A DNA stretch of 42,066 nt from Limnohabitans sp. (GTDB lineage Bacteria > Pseudomonadota > Gammaproteobacteria > Burkholderiales > Burkholderiaceae_C): the NCBI GenBank assembly GCA_018882835.1, contig VERE01000026.1, positions 1-42,066 of the forward strand. The letters run 5' to 3'. Within the stretch, counting starts at the first letter, position 1. Every line of letters starts with the position of its first letter. Below, in pieces: positions 26,115-33,823 of the stretch. The notes below the pieces were generated by a model, which did no database searches, had not been told where the DNA came from, and saw only the letters and a program-made list of their open reading frames with translations. Made by a program: the position numbers and the translations under genes.

Positions 26115-26629
26115 ACGCTGGCCTGATCCTCCCAAACTGTCGTGTCTGGCGCCTGGGCGCTGACGTAGATACCGATGTGCTGGCGCCTGGCGCTTACATG
26201 AAACATGGCATGGACATCATCGCCATTCATTGCCTGGAAAGCCTGCGCCCAGAGTTTGCGTCTCAAGTCAAACCGGGCGACGTGGTCGTGGCCGGCCCGA
26301 ATTTCGGCATTGGCTCATCGCGCGAGCAAGCGGCGTCTGCTTTGCGGCATCTGGGCATTGCCGCAGTCATTGCGCCGTCGTTTGGCGGGCTTTTCTTTCG
26401 CAATGCCTTCAACCTTGGCTTGCCTTTGCTGGTATGCCCGCAAGCAGAAACCCTGCAAGAGGCTGAGCGCATCACGGTGCATGCTCAAGCCGATGCCTGC
26501 TGGATTGAGCGGGCCGACCACACCCCGTTGCCTGCGCAGGCGATCCCTGAATTTTTGTTGGACATGGTCCATGCCGGAGGTTTGATGAATTTGCTGAAAC
26601 AACGTCGTCCGGGAGGCGCCCATGCGTGA
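26111..26629 (+). CDS. Aconitase/LeuD-like hydratase, small subunit
   Basis: A 172-residue swivel-domain subunit partnering the large subunit upstream. It has DVDTDVLAPGAYM, GPNFGIGSSREQAASALR (the substrate-binding loop, with REQA where LeuD proteins usually have REHA) and SFGGLFFRNAFNLGLPLL. The loop before it (LAPGAYMKHGMD) takes part in substrate choice in this family and differs from the YLK/FLK type of LeuD as far as I can recall. Starts at GTG 26111 overlapping the large-subunit stop; it overlaps the next gene by eight bases. Confidence 0.88.
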   Translation: MNAGLILPNCRVWRLGADVDTDVLAPGAYMKHGMDIIAIHCLESLRPEFASQVKPGDVVVAGPNFGIGSSREQAASALRHLGIAAVIAPSFGGLFFRNAFNLGLPLLVCPQAETLQEAERITVHAQADACWIERADHTPLPAQAIPEFLLDMVHAGGLMNLLKQRRPGGAHA

Positions 26630-28319
26630 TCAAACGACGCCCCTGGCCGGCCTGGACCCGGTGACTTTGGCGGTTTTGCGCGGACGCCTGGAACAAATTG
26701 CCGACGAGATGGACGCTACGCTTTACCGCAGCGCTTTCAACCCCATCATTGCCGAAGCCCACGATGCCTGCCACGGGCTCTACGATGCCCACACGGGTGA
26801 CACCCTGGTGCAAGGCAAGTCTGGTTTGCCGGTGTTTGTGGGGGCCATGGCGTTTGCCGTGCGCGCTGCGGCCAAGGCCGCAGAACATCGCGGTGGCATG
26901 AAAGAGGGCGATACCTGGCTTTTCAATGACCCCTACGAAGGCGGCACGCATGCCAACGACTTCAAGCTGGTGCGGCCCTTTTTTCGCCATGGCAAGCTCT
27001 TTTGCTATCTGGCATCGGCTGCGCATTGGCATGATGTCGGCGGGGCGGTCCCTGGCAATTACAACCCGGCTGCCACAGAGTGCTGGCAAGAGGCGGTGCA
27101 AATTCCGCCAGTGCGCATCGTGCGCAACGGCGTGCTGGAGGAGGATGTCCTGGCCATCTTGCGCGCCAACACCCGCTTGCCCGACAGTTTGTGGGGCGAT
27201 CTGAACGGCCAACTGGCTGCGCTCGACCTGGGCGTCACGCGCTTGCACAGCCTTCTGGACGAGCAAGGCGACGAGACGGTGCAAAGCGCCATGCGCGAGT
27301 TGCGACAGCGCGCCCTGCGGCTGATGCGCGCCCACATCGGGCAGTTGCCGGATGGCACCTACGCCTTTGAGGATGTGCTGGACAACGATGGGGTGGACGA
27401 TCGGCCGCTCACCATTGCCTTGGACATGACCATCCAGGGCGAGCAGATGACCCTGGATTTCTCGCGCACCTCACCCCAGTGTGCGGGGCCGGTCAATATT
27501 TCCCGTGCTACCGCGGTGGCGGCCTGTTATGTCGCCCTCAAGCACGTCTTCCCCGATGTCCCTGCGAATGCCGGCGTCTTGGATGCGGTGAACTTTGTGC
27601 TGCCCGAGGGCCGTGTGATCAGCGCTGCGCGGCCGCGCCCTGTGGGCGGGTACACCGAAACCATTTTGCGCATGATCGATGTGATATTCAGTGCAACGGC
27701 GCTGGCCGACCCCAAGCGTGCTGTGGCGCATGCGTACGGCACCATCAATGCGTTGTCGATTGCCGGCCACCGCACCGATGCGGCACGCAAGGGTCAGCGC
27801 TGGGTGATGTTCAGCTTTTTTGGCGGCGGCCATGGCGGCCATGCCGATGGCGATGGCCTGAGCCATGGCAATGCCCCCATCTCTACCGCAACCATTCCGC
27901 CGCTGGAAATTTTGGAGGCTGCCTACCCCGTGCGTTTCACCCAGTGGGCGCTGCGCCCCGACTCCGGGGGGGATGGCGAGCACCGTGGCGGCCTGGGTGC
28001 CGTTTATGAAATTGAATTGCTGGAAGAGCAGGCTGAGGCCTTTATTTTTGGCGAGCGCGGCAAGGCGTCGCCCAAAGGCATTGCGGGGGGCCAAGAGGCC
28101 TTGCCCAATGTGTTCGAGTACCAGCAAGACGGGCTGTGGCAGCGCCCGCCCATGGTGTCCAAAATGTTGGGCATCCGTCTGAAAAAGGGCGAGCGTGTGC
28201 GACTGCAAACCCCTGGTGGCGGTGGCTACGGTGATGCCAGCCTGCGTTCGCCTGCCGCCCGGGCCCAGGATATTCAACAAGGTTTTGTGACGCCGGTTTC
28301 TGGCAAGGAGGGCGCATGA
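26622..28319 (+). CDS. Hydantoinase B/oxoprolinase family protein
   Basis: A 565-residue HyuB-type subunit. Together with HyuA such proteins open a cyclic amide or imide (hydantoin, N-methylhydantoin, 5-oxoproline, caprolactam), with ATP. Family marks: LDPVTLAVLRGRLEQIADEM, TLYRSAFNPIIAEAHDA, GDTWLFNDPYEGGTHANDF and the C-terminal GGGHGGHADGDGL and LQTPGGGGYGDAS. Length is normal for the separate B subunit. ATG 26622 overlaps the end of the small hydratase subunit and its stop overlaps the start of the A subunit. It lacks the acetone-carboxylase third subunit, so ring opening is more likely than carboxylation. Substrate unknown. Confidence 0.92.
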   Translation: MRDQTTPLAGLDPVTLAVLRGRLEQIADEMDATLYRSAFNPIIAEAHDACHGLYDAHTGDTLVQGKSGLPVFVGAMAFAVRAAAKAAEHRGGMKEGDTWLFNDPYEGGTHANDFKLVRPFFRHGKLFCYLASAAHWHDVGGAVPGNYNPAATECWQEAVQIPPVRIVRNGVLEEDVLAILRANTRLPDSLWGDLNGQLAALDLGVTRLHSLLDEQGDETVQSAMRELRQRALRLMRAHIGQLPDGTYAFEDVLDNDGVDDRPLTIALDMTIQGEQMTLDFSRTSPQCAGPVNISRATAVAACYVALKHVFPDVPANAGVLDAVNFVLPEGRVISAARPRPVGGYTETILRMIDVIFSATALADPKRAVAHAYGTINALSIAGHRTDAARKGQRWVMFSFFGGGHGGHADGDGLSHGNAPISTATIPPLEILEAAYPVRFTQWALRPDSGGDGEHRGGLGAVYEIELLEEQAEAFIFGERGKASPKGIAGGQEALPNVFEYQQDGLWQRPPMVSKMLGIRLKKGERVRLQTPGGGGYGDASLRSPAARAQDIQQGFVTPVSGKEGA

Positions 28320-30364
28320 GCGGCCAGACAGTGATTGGCGTGGATGTCGGTGGCACCTTCACAGACTTGTTTGTCCTTGACGAAGCCACGTCCAGTGCGC
28401 GCATTGTCAAAGTGCCCTCGACACGTGGCGAGGAAGCACGCGGTTTCATGAATGGCATTGCGCGCGTAGGCGCAGGCGCCGAGGCCATTGCCACCATCGT
28501 GCACGGCACCACGGTGGGCACCAACGCCTTGCTGGAACGCAAGGTGGCCAAGACCGGCATTCTCACCACGCGCGGCTTTCGCGATGTGCTGGAGATGCGT
28601 CGCCGCGATCGCCCGCAAACCTGGGGCTTGCGCGGCAGCTTCACGCCGGTGGTGCCGCGAGAGCTGCGCCTGGAAGTCGATGAGCGTGTGCTGGCCGATG
28701 GCACGGTGCATACCCCGGTAGATCTGGCGCAAGTGCGAGCCCAGGCGCAAGCCTTGCGCGACGCAGGTTGCGAGGCCATTTGCGTTTTTTTCATTCATGC
28801 ATATGCCAACCCCGTCAATGAACAGGCCGCGGTAGAGGCTGTGCGTGCCCTTTGGCCCAACCCCTTTGTAACCTCGGCCTCGGAAGTGTTGCCCGAAATT
28901 CGCGAGTTCGAGCGCTGCTCCACGGCCACCTTGAACGCGGCCTTGCAGCCGGTGGTGGGCAGTTACCTGTCGCGCCTGGAAGGTGACTTGCGAACCCAGG
29001 GCTTTGCGGGTGAGTTGCTCATTGTGCAAAGCAATGGCGGCGTGATGTCGCGTCAGACGGCCTGTGACGTGCCCGTGCGCACCGCGCTGTCGGGCCCGGC
29101 GGCAGGGGTCATTGCCTGTGCGGCCATTGCGCGCGCAGCAGGCTTTCCCGATGTGATCACGGGCGACATGGGCGGGACTTCATTTGACGTTTCGCTGGTC
29201 GCCAAAGGCGAGGCAGCGTTGGCTGCGCAAACTGCCATCGAATATGGCCTGGTGGTGCGCTCGCCGATGATTCAAATTGAAACCATCGGTGCTGGTGGCG
29301 GTTCCATCGCGTCGGTGGATGCCAGTGGCATGTTGCAAGTGGGGCCAGAGTCGGCCGGCAGCAATCCAGGGCCGGCGTGCTACGGCAGAGGCAACACACG
29401 CCCCACCGTTACCGACGCCAACGTGGTGTTGGGGCGCATTGCGGCAGACCGCCCCCTGGGCGGTGGGCTGTTGCAGGCCCTGGACGCCCAGGCCGCCGAG
29501 CGCGCCATCGATTTGCATGTGGCCCAGCCCTTGAAGTTGACGGTACGGGCCGCCGCCGAAGCCATCCTCACTGTCGCGAACGCCAAGATGGCCGGTGCGA
29601 TTCGGGTGGTGTCCATTGAGCGCGGGCATGACCCGCGACAATTTGCCTACATGCCCTTTGGGGGCGGTGGCGCCTTGCATGTGTGCGCCATGATGCGCGA
29701 GGTGGGCGTGACCACCGGCTTGATCCCGCGCTACCCCGGTGTGACCTCGGCTTTGGGCTGCGTGATGGCCGACATGCGCCATGATGCGGTGCAAACCCTC
29801 AACCAAGGTTTGGCGGAACTCGATCTTGCGGGCTTGCAGCAACGACTGAAACAATTGGCTGCGCGTTGTCAGGCCCGTTTGGACTCTGCCGGTGTGCGCT
29901 TTGAAGCCATTCAAGAAGTGATCAACCTGGACATGTTGTATGCCGGGCAGACACATACCTTGTCGGTGAAACTGGAGGCCAGCCAGTTGACGCGCGAGGG
30001 CATTCAGCAAGCCTTCGAGCAAACCTACCAGCAGGCCTTTGGCCGTGTGCTCACCGGCCTGGTGATCCGGGTGCTGAATTTGCGTTACGCCCGCATTGGC
30101 GTGCGGCCCAAACTCGACCTCAAGGTGTTGGCCCCCCAAGGCATCGGCTCCGACAAGGTCCTGGGCCTGCAAAAGGTCTACCACCAAGGCGTCTGGTGGG
30201 ACGCCAAGCGCTTGGCGCGGCTCGATTTGCCAGTGGGCGCTTGTGTGCAAGGCCCTGCCATCCTGGAACAACCGGATACCACGGTCTGGCTCGAGCCCGG
30301 ATTCGAGGCGCGCGTCGATGATTTTGGAAACCTCTGTGTCAAACAACTGGAGTTGCCCACATGA
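28316..30364 (+). CDS. Hydantoinase A/oxoprolinase family protein
   Basis: A 682-residue HyuA-type subunit with an actin-like ATPase core: GVDVGGTFTDLFVLDE (phosphate-1 loop), HGTTVGTNALLERK, TGDMGGTSFDVSL (phosphate-2) and a C-terminal oxoprolinase domain (YAGQTHTLSVKLE). It phosphorylates or activates the cyclic amide that HyuB helps to open. Overlaps HyuB and the following hydrolase gene by four bases each (ATGA). In the N-methylhydantoin pathway the same HyuA-HyuB pair is followed by an isochorismatase-fold amidase, exactly the neighbour seen here, which supports amide chemistry; the other neighbours argue against creatinine breakdown. Confidence 0.93.
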   Translation: MSGQTVIGVDVGGTFTDLFVLDEATSSARIVKVPSTRGEEARGFMNGIARVGAGAEAIATIVHGTTVGTNALLERKVAKTGILTTRGFRDVLEMRRRDRPQTWGLRGSFTPVVPRELRLEVDERVLADGTVHTPVDLAQVRAQAQALRDAGCEAICVFFIHAYANPVNEQAAVEAVRALWPNPFVTSASEVLPEIREFERCSTATLNAALQPVVGSYLSRLEGDLRTQGFAGELLIVQSNGGVMSRQTACDVPVRTALSGPAAGVIACAAIARAAGFPDVITGDMGGTSFDVSLVAKGEAALAAQTAIEYGLVVRSPMIQIETIGAGGGSIASVDASGMLQVGPESAGSNPGPACYGRGNTRPTVTDANVVLGRIAADRPLGGGLLQALDAQAAERAIDLHVAQPLKLTVRAAAEAILTVANAKMAGAIRVVSIERGHDPRQFAYMPFGGGGALHVCAMMREVGVTTGLIPRYPGVTSALGCVMADMRHDAVQTLNQGLAELDLAGLQQRLKQLAARCQARLDSAGVRFEAIQEVINLDMLYAGQTHTLSVKLEASQLTREGIQQAFEQTYQQAFGRVLTGLVIRVLNLRYARIGVRPKLDLKVLAPQGIGSDKVLGLQKVYHQGVWWDAKRLARLDLPVGACVQGPAILEQPDTTVWLEPGFEARVDDFGNLCVKQLELPT

Positions 30365-30969
30365 CTCATGCAAAGTCCTTGGGACTTTTGATCGTCGATC
30401 TGCAAAACGACTTTTTATCGCCGCAAGGTGCCTATGCTCGCGGGGGCGCCGTCAACCCCACGGCTGCCGCTTTGCCTGAGCGTGTCGCGGCTGTGGCGAA
30501 AGCTGTCAAAGCCGCAGGGGGGCTGGTCGTGGCTTGCCAATTCACGCTTTGGCCGAATGCCAAAGGTGATCCGATGATCGCTCCCCATTTGCTGTCGCTT
30601 CGTCCCTTTTTGCGGCGAGGCGATTTTCAGCAAGGCACATGGGGCCATGCACATGTCGATGCCATCCAGCCCTATGTGGATGTCTCGGTCAGCAAGGTGG
30701 CCTATTCGGCGTTCTTCAACACCCAGCTCGACTGGGTGCTGCGCCATGCAGGCATCGACACTCTGGCGGTGTGCGGCATCGTCACCAACGGCGGCGTGGC
30801 CAGCTCGGTGCGGGATGCGCACATGCGCGAATACCACGCAATGGTTTTGAGCGACGGCTGTGCAGCCTTCAGGCCGGAAGTGCATCAGACAGCGCTGGCA
30901 GACATGGGAACCCTGGCCGATGTGATGACCTGTCAAGACTTTGTCGAGAAAATTTGTGAAGTCCAATGA
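30361..30969 (+). CDS. Isochorismatase-fold hydrolase lacking the nucleophilic cysteine
   Basis: A 202-residue protein of the isochorismatase/cysteine hydrolase fold. Two members of the usual triad are seen, Asp13 in IVDLQNDF and Lys112 in VSKVAYSAF. The third, a Cys in the TN-x-C-V motif of amidases such as N-carbamoylsarcosine amidase, maleamate amidase or nicotinamidase, is replaced by Gly145 (VCGIVTNGGVASSVRDA); Cys138, three residues into the same block, is at a structural position. True isochorismatases such as EntB also carry Gly here, and act on a vinyl ether. So this protein may not be an amidase by the ordinary mechanism. Context (directly after HyuAB) suggests it acts on the ring-opened product. 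Similar GG-containing homologues exist in Burkholderiales as far as I recall. Confidence 0.88.
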   Translation: MTHAKSLGLLIVDLQNDFLSPQGAYARGGAVNPTAAALPERVAAVAKAVKAAGGLVVACQFTLWPNAKGDPMIAPHLLSLRPFLRRGDFQQGTWGHAHVDAIQPYVDVSVSKVAYSAFFNTQLDWVLRHAGIDTLAVCGIVTNGGVASSVRDAHMREYHAMVLSDGCAAFRPEVHQTALADMGTLADVMTCQDFVEKICEVQ

Positions 30970-32380
30970 GCACGCTCCTTTGCCGCGTGTGCATCAGGCG
31001 GCAGCGCCGGCGTTTGAAGCCGAAGTCCCGGTCGCCATCGTCGGTGGCGGTGCTTGTGGCCTGACCACGGCGCTGCGTTTGCACACCCTGGGCGTGTCCT
31101 GTGTGGTGCTGGAGCGCGACAGCTTTCCCAGCGGCTCCACCGCCTTGTCCTCAGGCTTCATCCCGGCCCCGGGAACCCGGTTGCAGACCGCACTGAAGGT
31201 GGATGACTCGCCCGAATTGTTCATGCAAGACATTCAACGCAAAGCGCATGGCACGGCGGCGCCAGAGTTGGTGGCGGCTTACGCCCACGCCATTGGCCCG
31301 GCCCTGGATGCGCTGGAACAAGACCATGGGTTGCAATGGCAATTGCTGGACCAGTTTCTCTACCCCGGCCACAGCGTGCACCGCATGCATGCCGTACCGG
31401 AGAAAACCGGCACGGGCCTGATGAGCCGGCTGCTGCGTGCCTGCGATGCCGCCGGCATTCCTGTTCTGACCGATGCCAGAGTCACAGACCTCTGGGTCCA
31501 TGCGGGTCAGGTGCAAGGGCTGGGCTACCAACGCCCTCAAGGCGAGGTCGAACGCTTGGGTTGCAAAGTTGCCGTGCTGGCATGCAACGGCTATGGCGGC
31601 AACCCTGCCTTGGTCGCCGAATTTTTGCCTGACATGAAAGAGGCCTTGTTTGCGGGGCACGCCGGCAACGATGGCTCGGCCATCTTATGGGGCCAAGCCC
31701 TGGGGGCCGGGCTGGCTGATTTGGGCGGCTACCAGGGCCACGGCTCCTGGGCGATTCCTCAAGGCGTCTTGATTTCATGGGCGCTGATGATGGAAGGTGG
31801 CATTCAAGTCAATGCCATCGGTCAGCGTTTTCACGACGAGACCCAGGGCTACTCCGAGGCGGCGGTGCATGTGCTGGCGCAGCCCGGGGGAGTGGCCTGG
31901 AATGTGTTCGATGAACCCTTGCATGTGTTTGCGCAAGATTTTCCTGACTTTTTGGTCGCGCAATCTGCCGGTGCCGTGCGCCGCTGTGAAAGCATCGCGC
32001 AATTGGCCGAACTGTTGCAGTGTTCCGTAGCCCAACTGCAAGCCACGCTGCAAAGCGTTCAGCCGGGCCAGGATGCGCTCACCGGGCGTGTCTTTCATCG
32101 GGCCTTGCAAGCGCCCTACTATGCGATCAAGGTGACAGGTGCGCTGTTTCACACCCAAGGCGGTTTGACCATCAATTCGCAAACCCATGTGCTGGCCAGC
32201 GATGGCCGGCCCTTTGCGAACTTGCTGGCAGCGGGGGGGGCAGCGCGCGGGGTGTCGGGCAATGCCGTCTGGGGCTATTTGTCGGGCAATGGTCTTTTGA
32301 GTGCCGTGGCCGGGGGTTATCTGGCGGCACAGCGTGCAGCTGAAATTTTGGCTGCATCAAACAGGTCGACTGGAGAGTGA
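30956..32380 (+). CDS. FAD-dependent oxidoreductase, fumarate reductase/3-ketosteroid dehydrogenase type
   Basis: A flavoprotein of about 474 residues (FAD_binding_2 family). The dinucleotide motif VAIVGGGACGLTTALRLHTLG and the ribose-binding ERD lie about 30 residues from the N-terminus; the C-terminal block LFHTQGGLTINSQTHVL, AAGGAARGVSGN and GYLSGNGLLSAVAGG is that of soluble fumarate-reductase-like enzymes. Such enzymes add or remove hydrogen next to a carboxyl or carbonyl group. No signal peptide and no heme motif are visible, so it is cytoplasmic. Start is uncertain: GTG 30956 (14-base overlap with the hydrolase gene) or TTG 30941; no ATG is in frame. In this operon it may interconvert the succinyl and maleyl oxidation levels of the substrate. 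Confidence 0.85.
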   Translation: MKSNEHAPLPRVHQAAAPAFEAEVPVAIVGGGACGLTTALRLHTLGVSCVVLERDSFPSGSTALSSGFIPAPGTRLQTALKVDDSPELFMQDIQRKAHGTAAPELVAAYAHAIGPALDALEQDHGLQWQLLDQFLYPGHSVHRMHAVPEKTGTGLMSRLLRACDAAGIPVLTDARVTDLWVHAGQVQGLGYQRPQGEVERLGCKVAVLACNGYGGNPALVAEFLPDMKEALFAGHAGNDGSAILWGQALGAGLADLGGYQGHGSWAIPQGVLISWALMMEGGIQVNAIGQRFHDETQGYSEAAVHVLAQPGGVAWNVFDEPLHVFAQDFPDFLVAQSAGAVRRCESIAQLAELLQCSVAQLQATLQSVQPGQDALTGRVFHRALQAPYYAIKVTGALFHTQGGLTINSQTHVLASDGRPFANLLAAGGAARGVSGNAVWGYLSGNGLLSAVAGGYLAAQRAAEILAASNRSTGE

Positions 32381-32381
32381 A

Positions 32382-33242
32382 ATGGCACTGGCCGAACGTC
32401 TGCAACAACCTCAAGCCTTGTTGGCTCCCGGTGTCTACGACGCCTTCAGCGCTTTGGTGGCGCAACAGGCGGGCTTTGAGGCTTTGTACCTCTCGGGCGC
32501 CTCGATCGCCTACACCCGGCTGGGGCGCTCCGACATCGGGCTGACGACGGCGACCGAAGTGGCCCAAACTTTGTCCCACATCACCGAGCGTGTCAGCCTG
32601 CCCGTGATCGTGGACGCCGATACCGGCTTTGGCAACGCCTTGAATACCCAGCGCACCGTGCGAAGCTTCGAGCGTGCCGGCGCGGCCATGATTCAACTGG
32701 AAGACCAAACCTTTCCCAAACGCTGTGGCCATCTGGACGGCAAGGGGGTCGTGCCTGTTGGCGAGATGCGGGGCAAGTTGCATGCGGCCCTGGATGCCCG
32801 CCAGTCGGCCAGCACATTGATCCTGGCCCGGACCGATGCCCTGGCGGTGGAGGGCTTGTCGGCCGCGCTGGACCGTGCCGAGGCTTATCTGGAATGCGGT
32901 GTGGATGCCCTGTTCATCGAGGCCCTGCGTACCCCGCAAGACATGGCGCTTGCATGCCAGCGCTTCGCCCGCCGCGTGCCTTTGCTCGCCAACATGGTGG
33001 AAGGCGGCAAGACCCCGATTGAAAGCGCCGATGCATTGGCCCAGAAGGGCTTCAAAATTGTGATTTTCCCTGGCGGAACGGCGCGCGCGGTGGCCCATGC
33101 CTTGCAGTCTTACTACGCCAGCTTGAAGTTGCACCAGACCACCACGCCTTGGCGGGACCGCATGCTCGACTTCGAGGGGTTGAACCGGCTGATTGAAACG
33201 CCGGAGTTGCTGGCGCTGGGCCAGCGCTACGAAGACAAATAA
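32382..33242 (+). CDS. Isocitrate lyase/PEP mutase superfamily lyase, alkylmalate lyase-like
   Basis: A 286-residue TIM-barrel lyase. Mg2+ and substrate motifs: LSGASIAYTRLG (37-48), VIVDADTGFGN (Asp78, Asp80), QLEDQTFPKRCGH (Glu107 and the gating loop Lys113-Arg-Cys-Gly-His117, with catalytic Cys115). The Cys is lost in PEP mutases and oxaloacetate decarboxylases of this superfamily, so C-C bond cleavage of a 2-hydroxy diacid is expected. PKRCGH followed by GKGVVP resembles the 2,3-dimethylmalate lyase/petal death protein group more than 2-methylisocitrate lyase. Products would be a 2-oxoacid (for example pyruvate) plus a short carboxylic acid. It starts one base after the flavoprotein stop, with GGAGAG as ribosome site, and ends the operon. 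Confidence 0.9.
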   Translation: MALAERLQQPQALLAPGVYDAFSALVAQQAGFEALYLSGASIAYTRLGRSDIGLTTATEVAQTLSHITERVSLPVIVDADTGFGNALNTQRTVRSFERAGAAMIQLEDQTFPKRCGHLDGKGVVPVGEMRGKLHAALDARQSASTLILARTDALAVEGLSAALDRAEAYLECGVDALFIEALRTPQDMALACQRFARRVPLLANMVEGGKTPIESADALAQKGFKIVIFPGGTARAVAHALQSYYASLKLHQTTTPWRDRMLDFEGLNRLIETPELLALGQRYEDK

Positions 33243-33273
33243 ACCGGGTGGCACAAACGGCGGCGCCATTCTG

Positions 33274-33279
33274 TAAGAT
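33274..33279 (+). promoter_or_regulatory. Candidate -10 element giving a leaderless msrA transcript
   Basis: TAAGAT (four of six consensus bases) ends seven bases before the msrA ATG, and no Shine-Dalgarno is present between 33243 and 33286. No convincing -35 is seen. The 44-base gap also has no obvious terminator for the upstream operon. Confidence 0.3.
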
Positions 33280-33286
33280 ACCCAAC

Positions 33287-33823
33287 ATGGCATTTCAAAC
33301 GATCACGCTCGGTGGCGGCTGCTTCTGGTGTCTGGAGGCGGTTTACGTGCGCGTGCGTGGCGTGACCGATGTGGAGTCTGGCTACTGCAACGGTCATGTG
33401 CTGCGGCCCACCTACGAAGCCGTTTGCAGCGGCGAGACGGGACACGCCGAGGTGGTGCGACTGACCTACGATGACCAGGTGGTGAGTTTGCGTGAGTTGC
33501 TCGAAATTTTCTTTGTGGTTCATGACCCGACCACGCTGAACCGCCAAGGCAACGATGTGGGCACGCAATACCGCAGCGGCATTTACACCGAGCAAGCAGC
33601 AGACCATCAACTGGCCCTGGACATGGTCAAGGCATTGCAGCAGGGCAATGCCTTCGATGCCCCCATCGTCACTGAGATTGTGCCCTTGCACAATTACTCT
33701 GCGGCGGAAGCCTATCATCAGGACTATTTCGAGAACCACCCCAACCAGGGCTATTGCGCTTACGTGGTGGCACCAAAGGTTCACAAATTCCTGAAAACTT
33801 TTGCCGATCGGGTGAAGGCATGA
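33287..33823 (+). CDS. msrA: Peptide-methionine (S)-S-oxide reductase
   Basis: A 178-residue repair enzyme that reduces methionine-S-sulfoxide, free or in proteins. The catalytic motif GGGCFWCLEAVY holds Cys12 (nucleophile) and Cys15; GYCNGH is a family mark and a second Cys is in VCSGETGHAEVV; the C-terminal AYHQDYFENHPNQGYC is typical. Start ATG 33287 places the motif at the standard distance. Its stop overlaps the next gene's start (ATGA), linking it to the metal-uptake cluster. No MsrB domain is fused. Confidence 0.95.
   Translation: MAFQTITLGGGCFWCLEAVYVRVRGVTDVESGYCNGHVLRPTYEAVCSGETGHAEVVRLTYDDQVVSLRELLEIFFVVHDPTTLNRQGNDVGTQYRSGIYTEQAADHQLALDMVKALQQGNAFDAPIVTEIVPLHNYSAAEAYHQDYFENHPNQGYCAYVVAPKVHKFLKTFADRVKA

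Noticed and set aside
24843..26629. Leucine biosynthesis leuCD
   Set aside because: No leuA or leuB nearby and the operon context is catabolic; loops differ from LeuD.
26622..30969. Creatinine/N-methylhydantoin pathway (HyuAB plus N-carbamoylsarcosine amidase)
   Set aside because: The gene order fits, but the hydrolase lacks the catalytic Cys, no creatinine deaminase or sarcosine oxidase is near, and the hydratase and alkylmalate-type lyase have no role in that pathway.
18526..33242. A horizontally acquired genomic island
   Set aside because: No integrase, transposase, tRNA boundary, flanking repeats or clear change in base composition was seen at either end.
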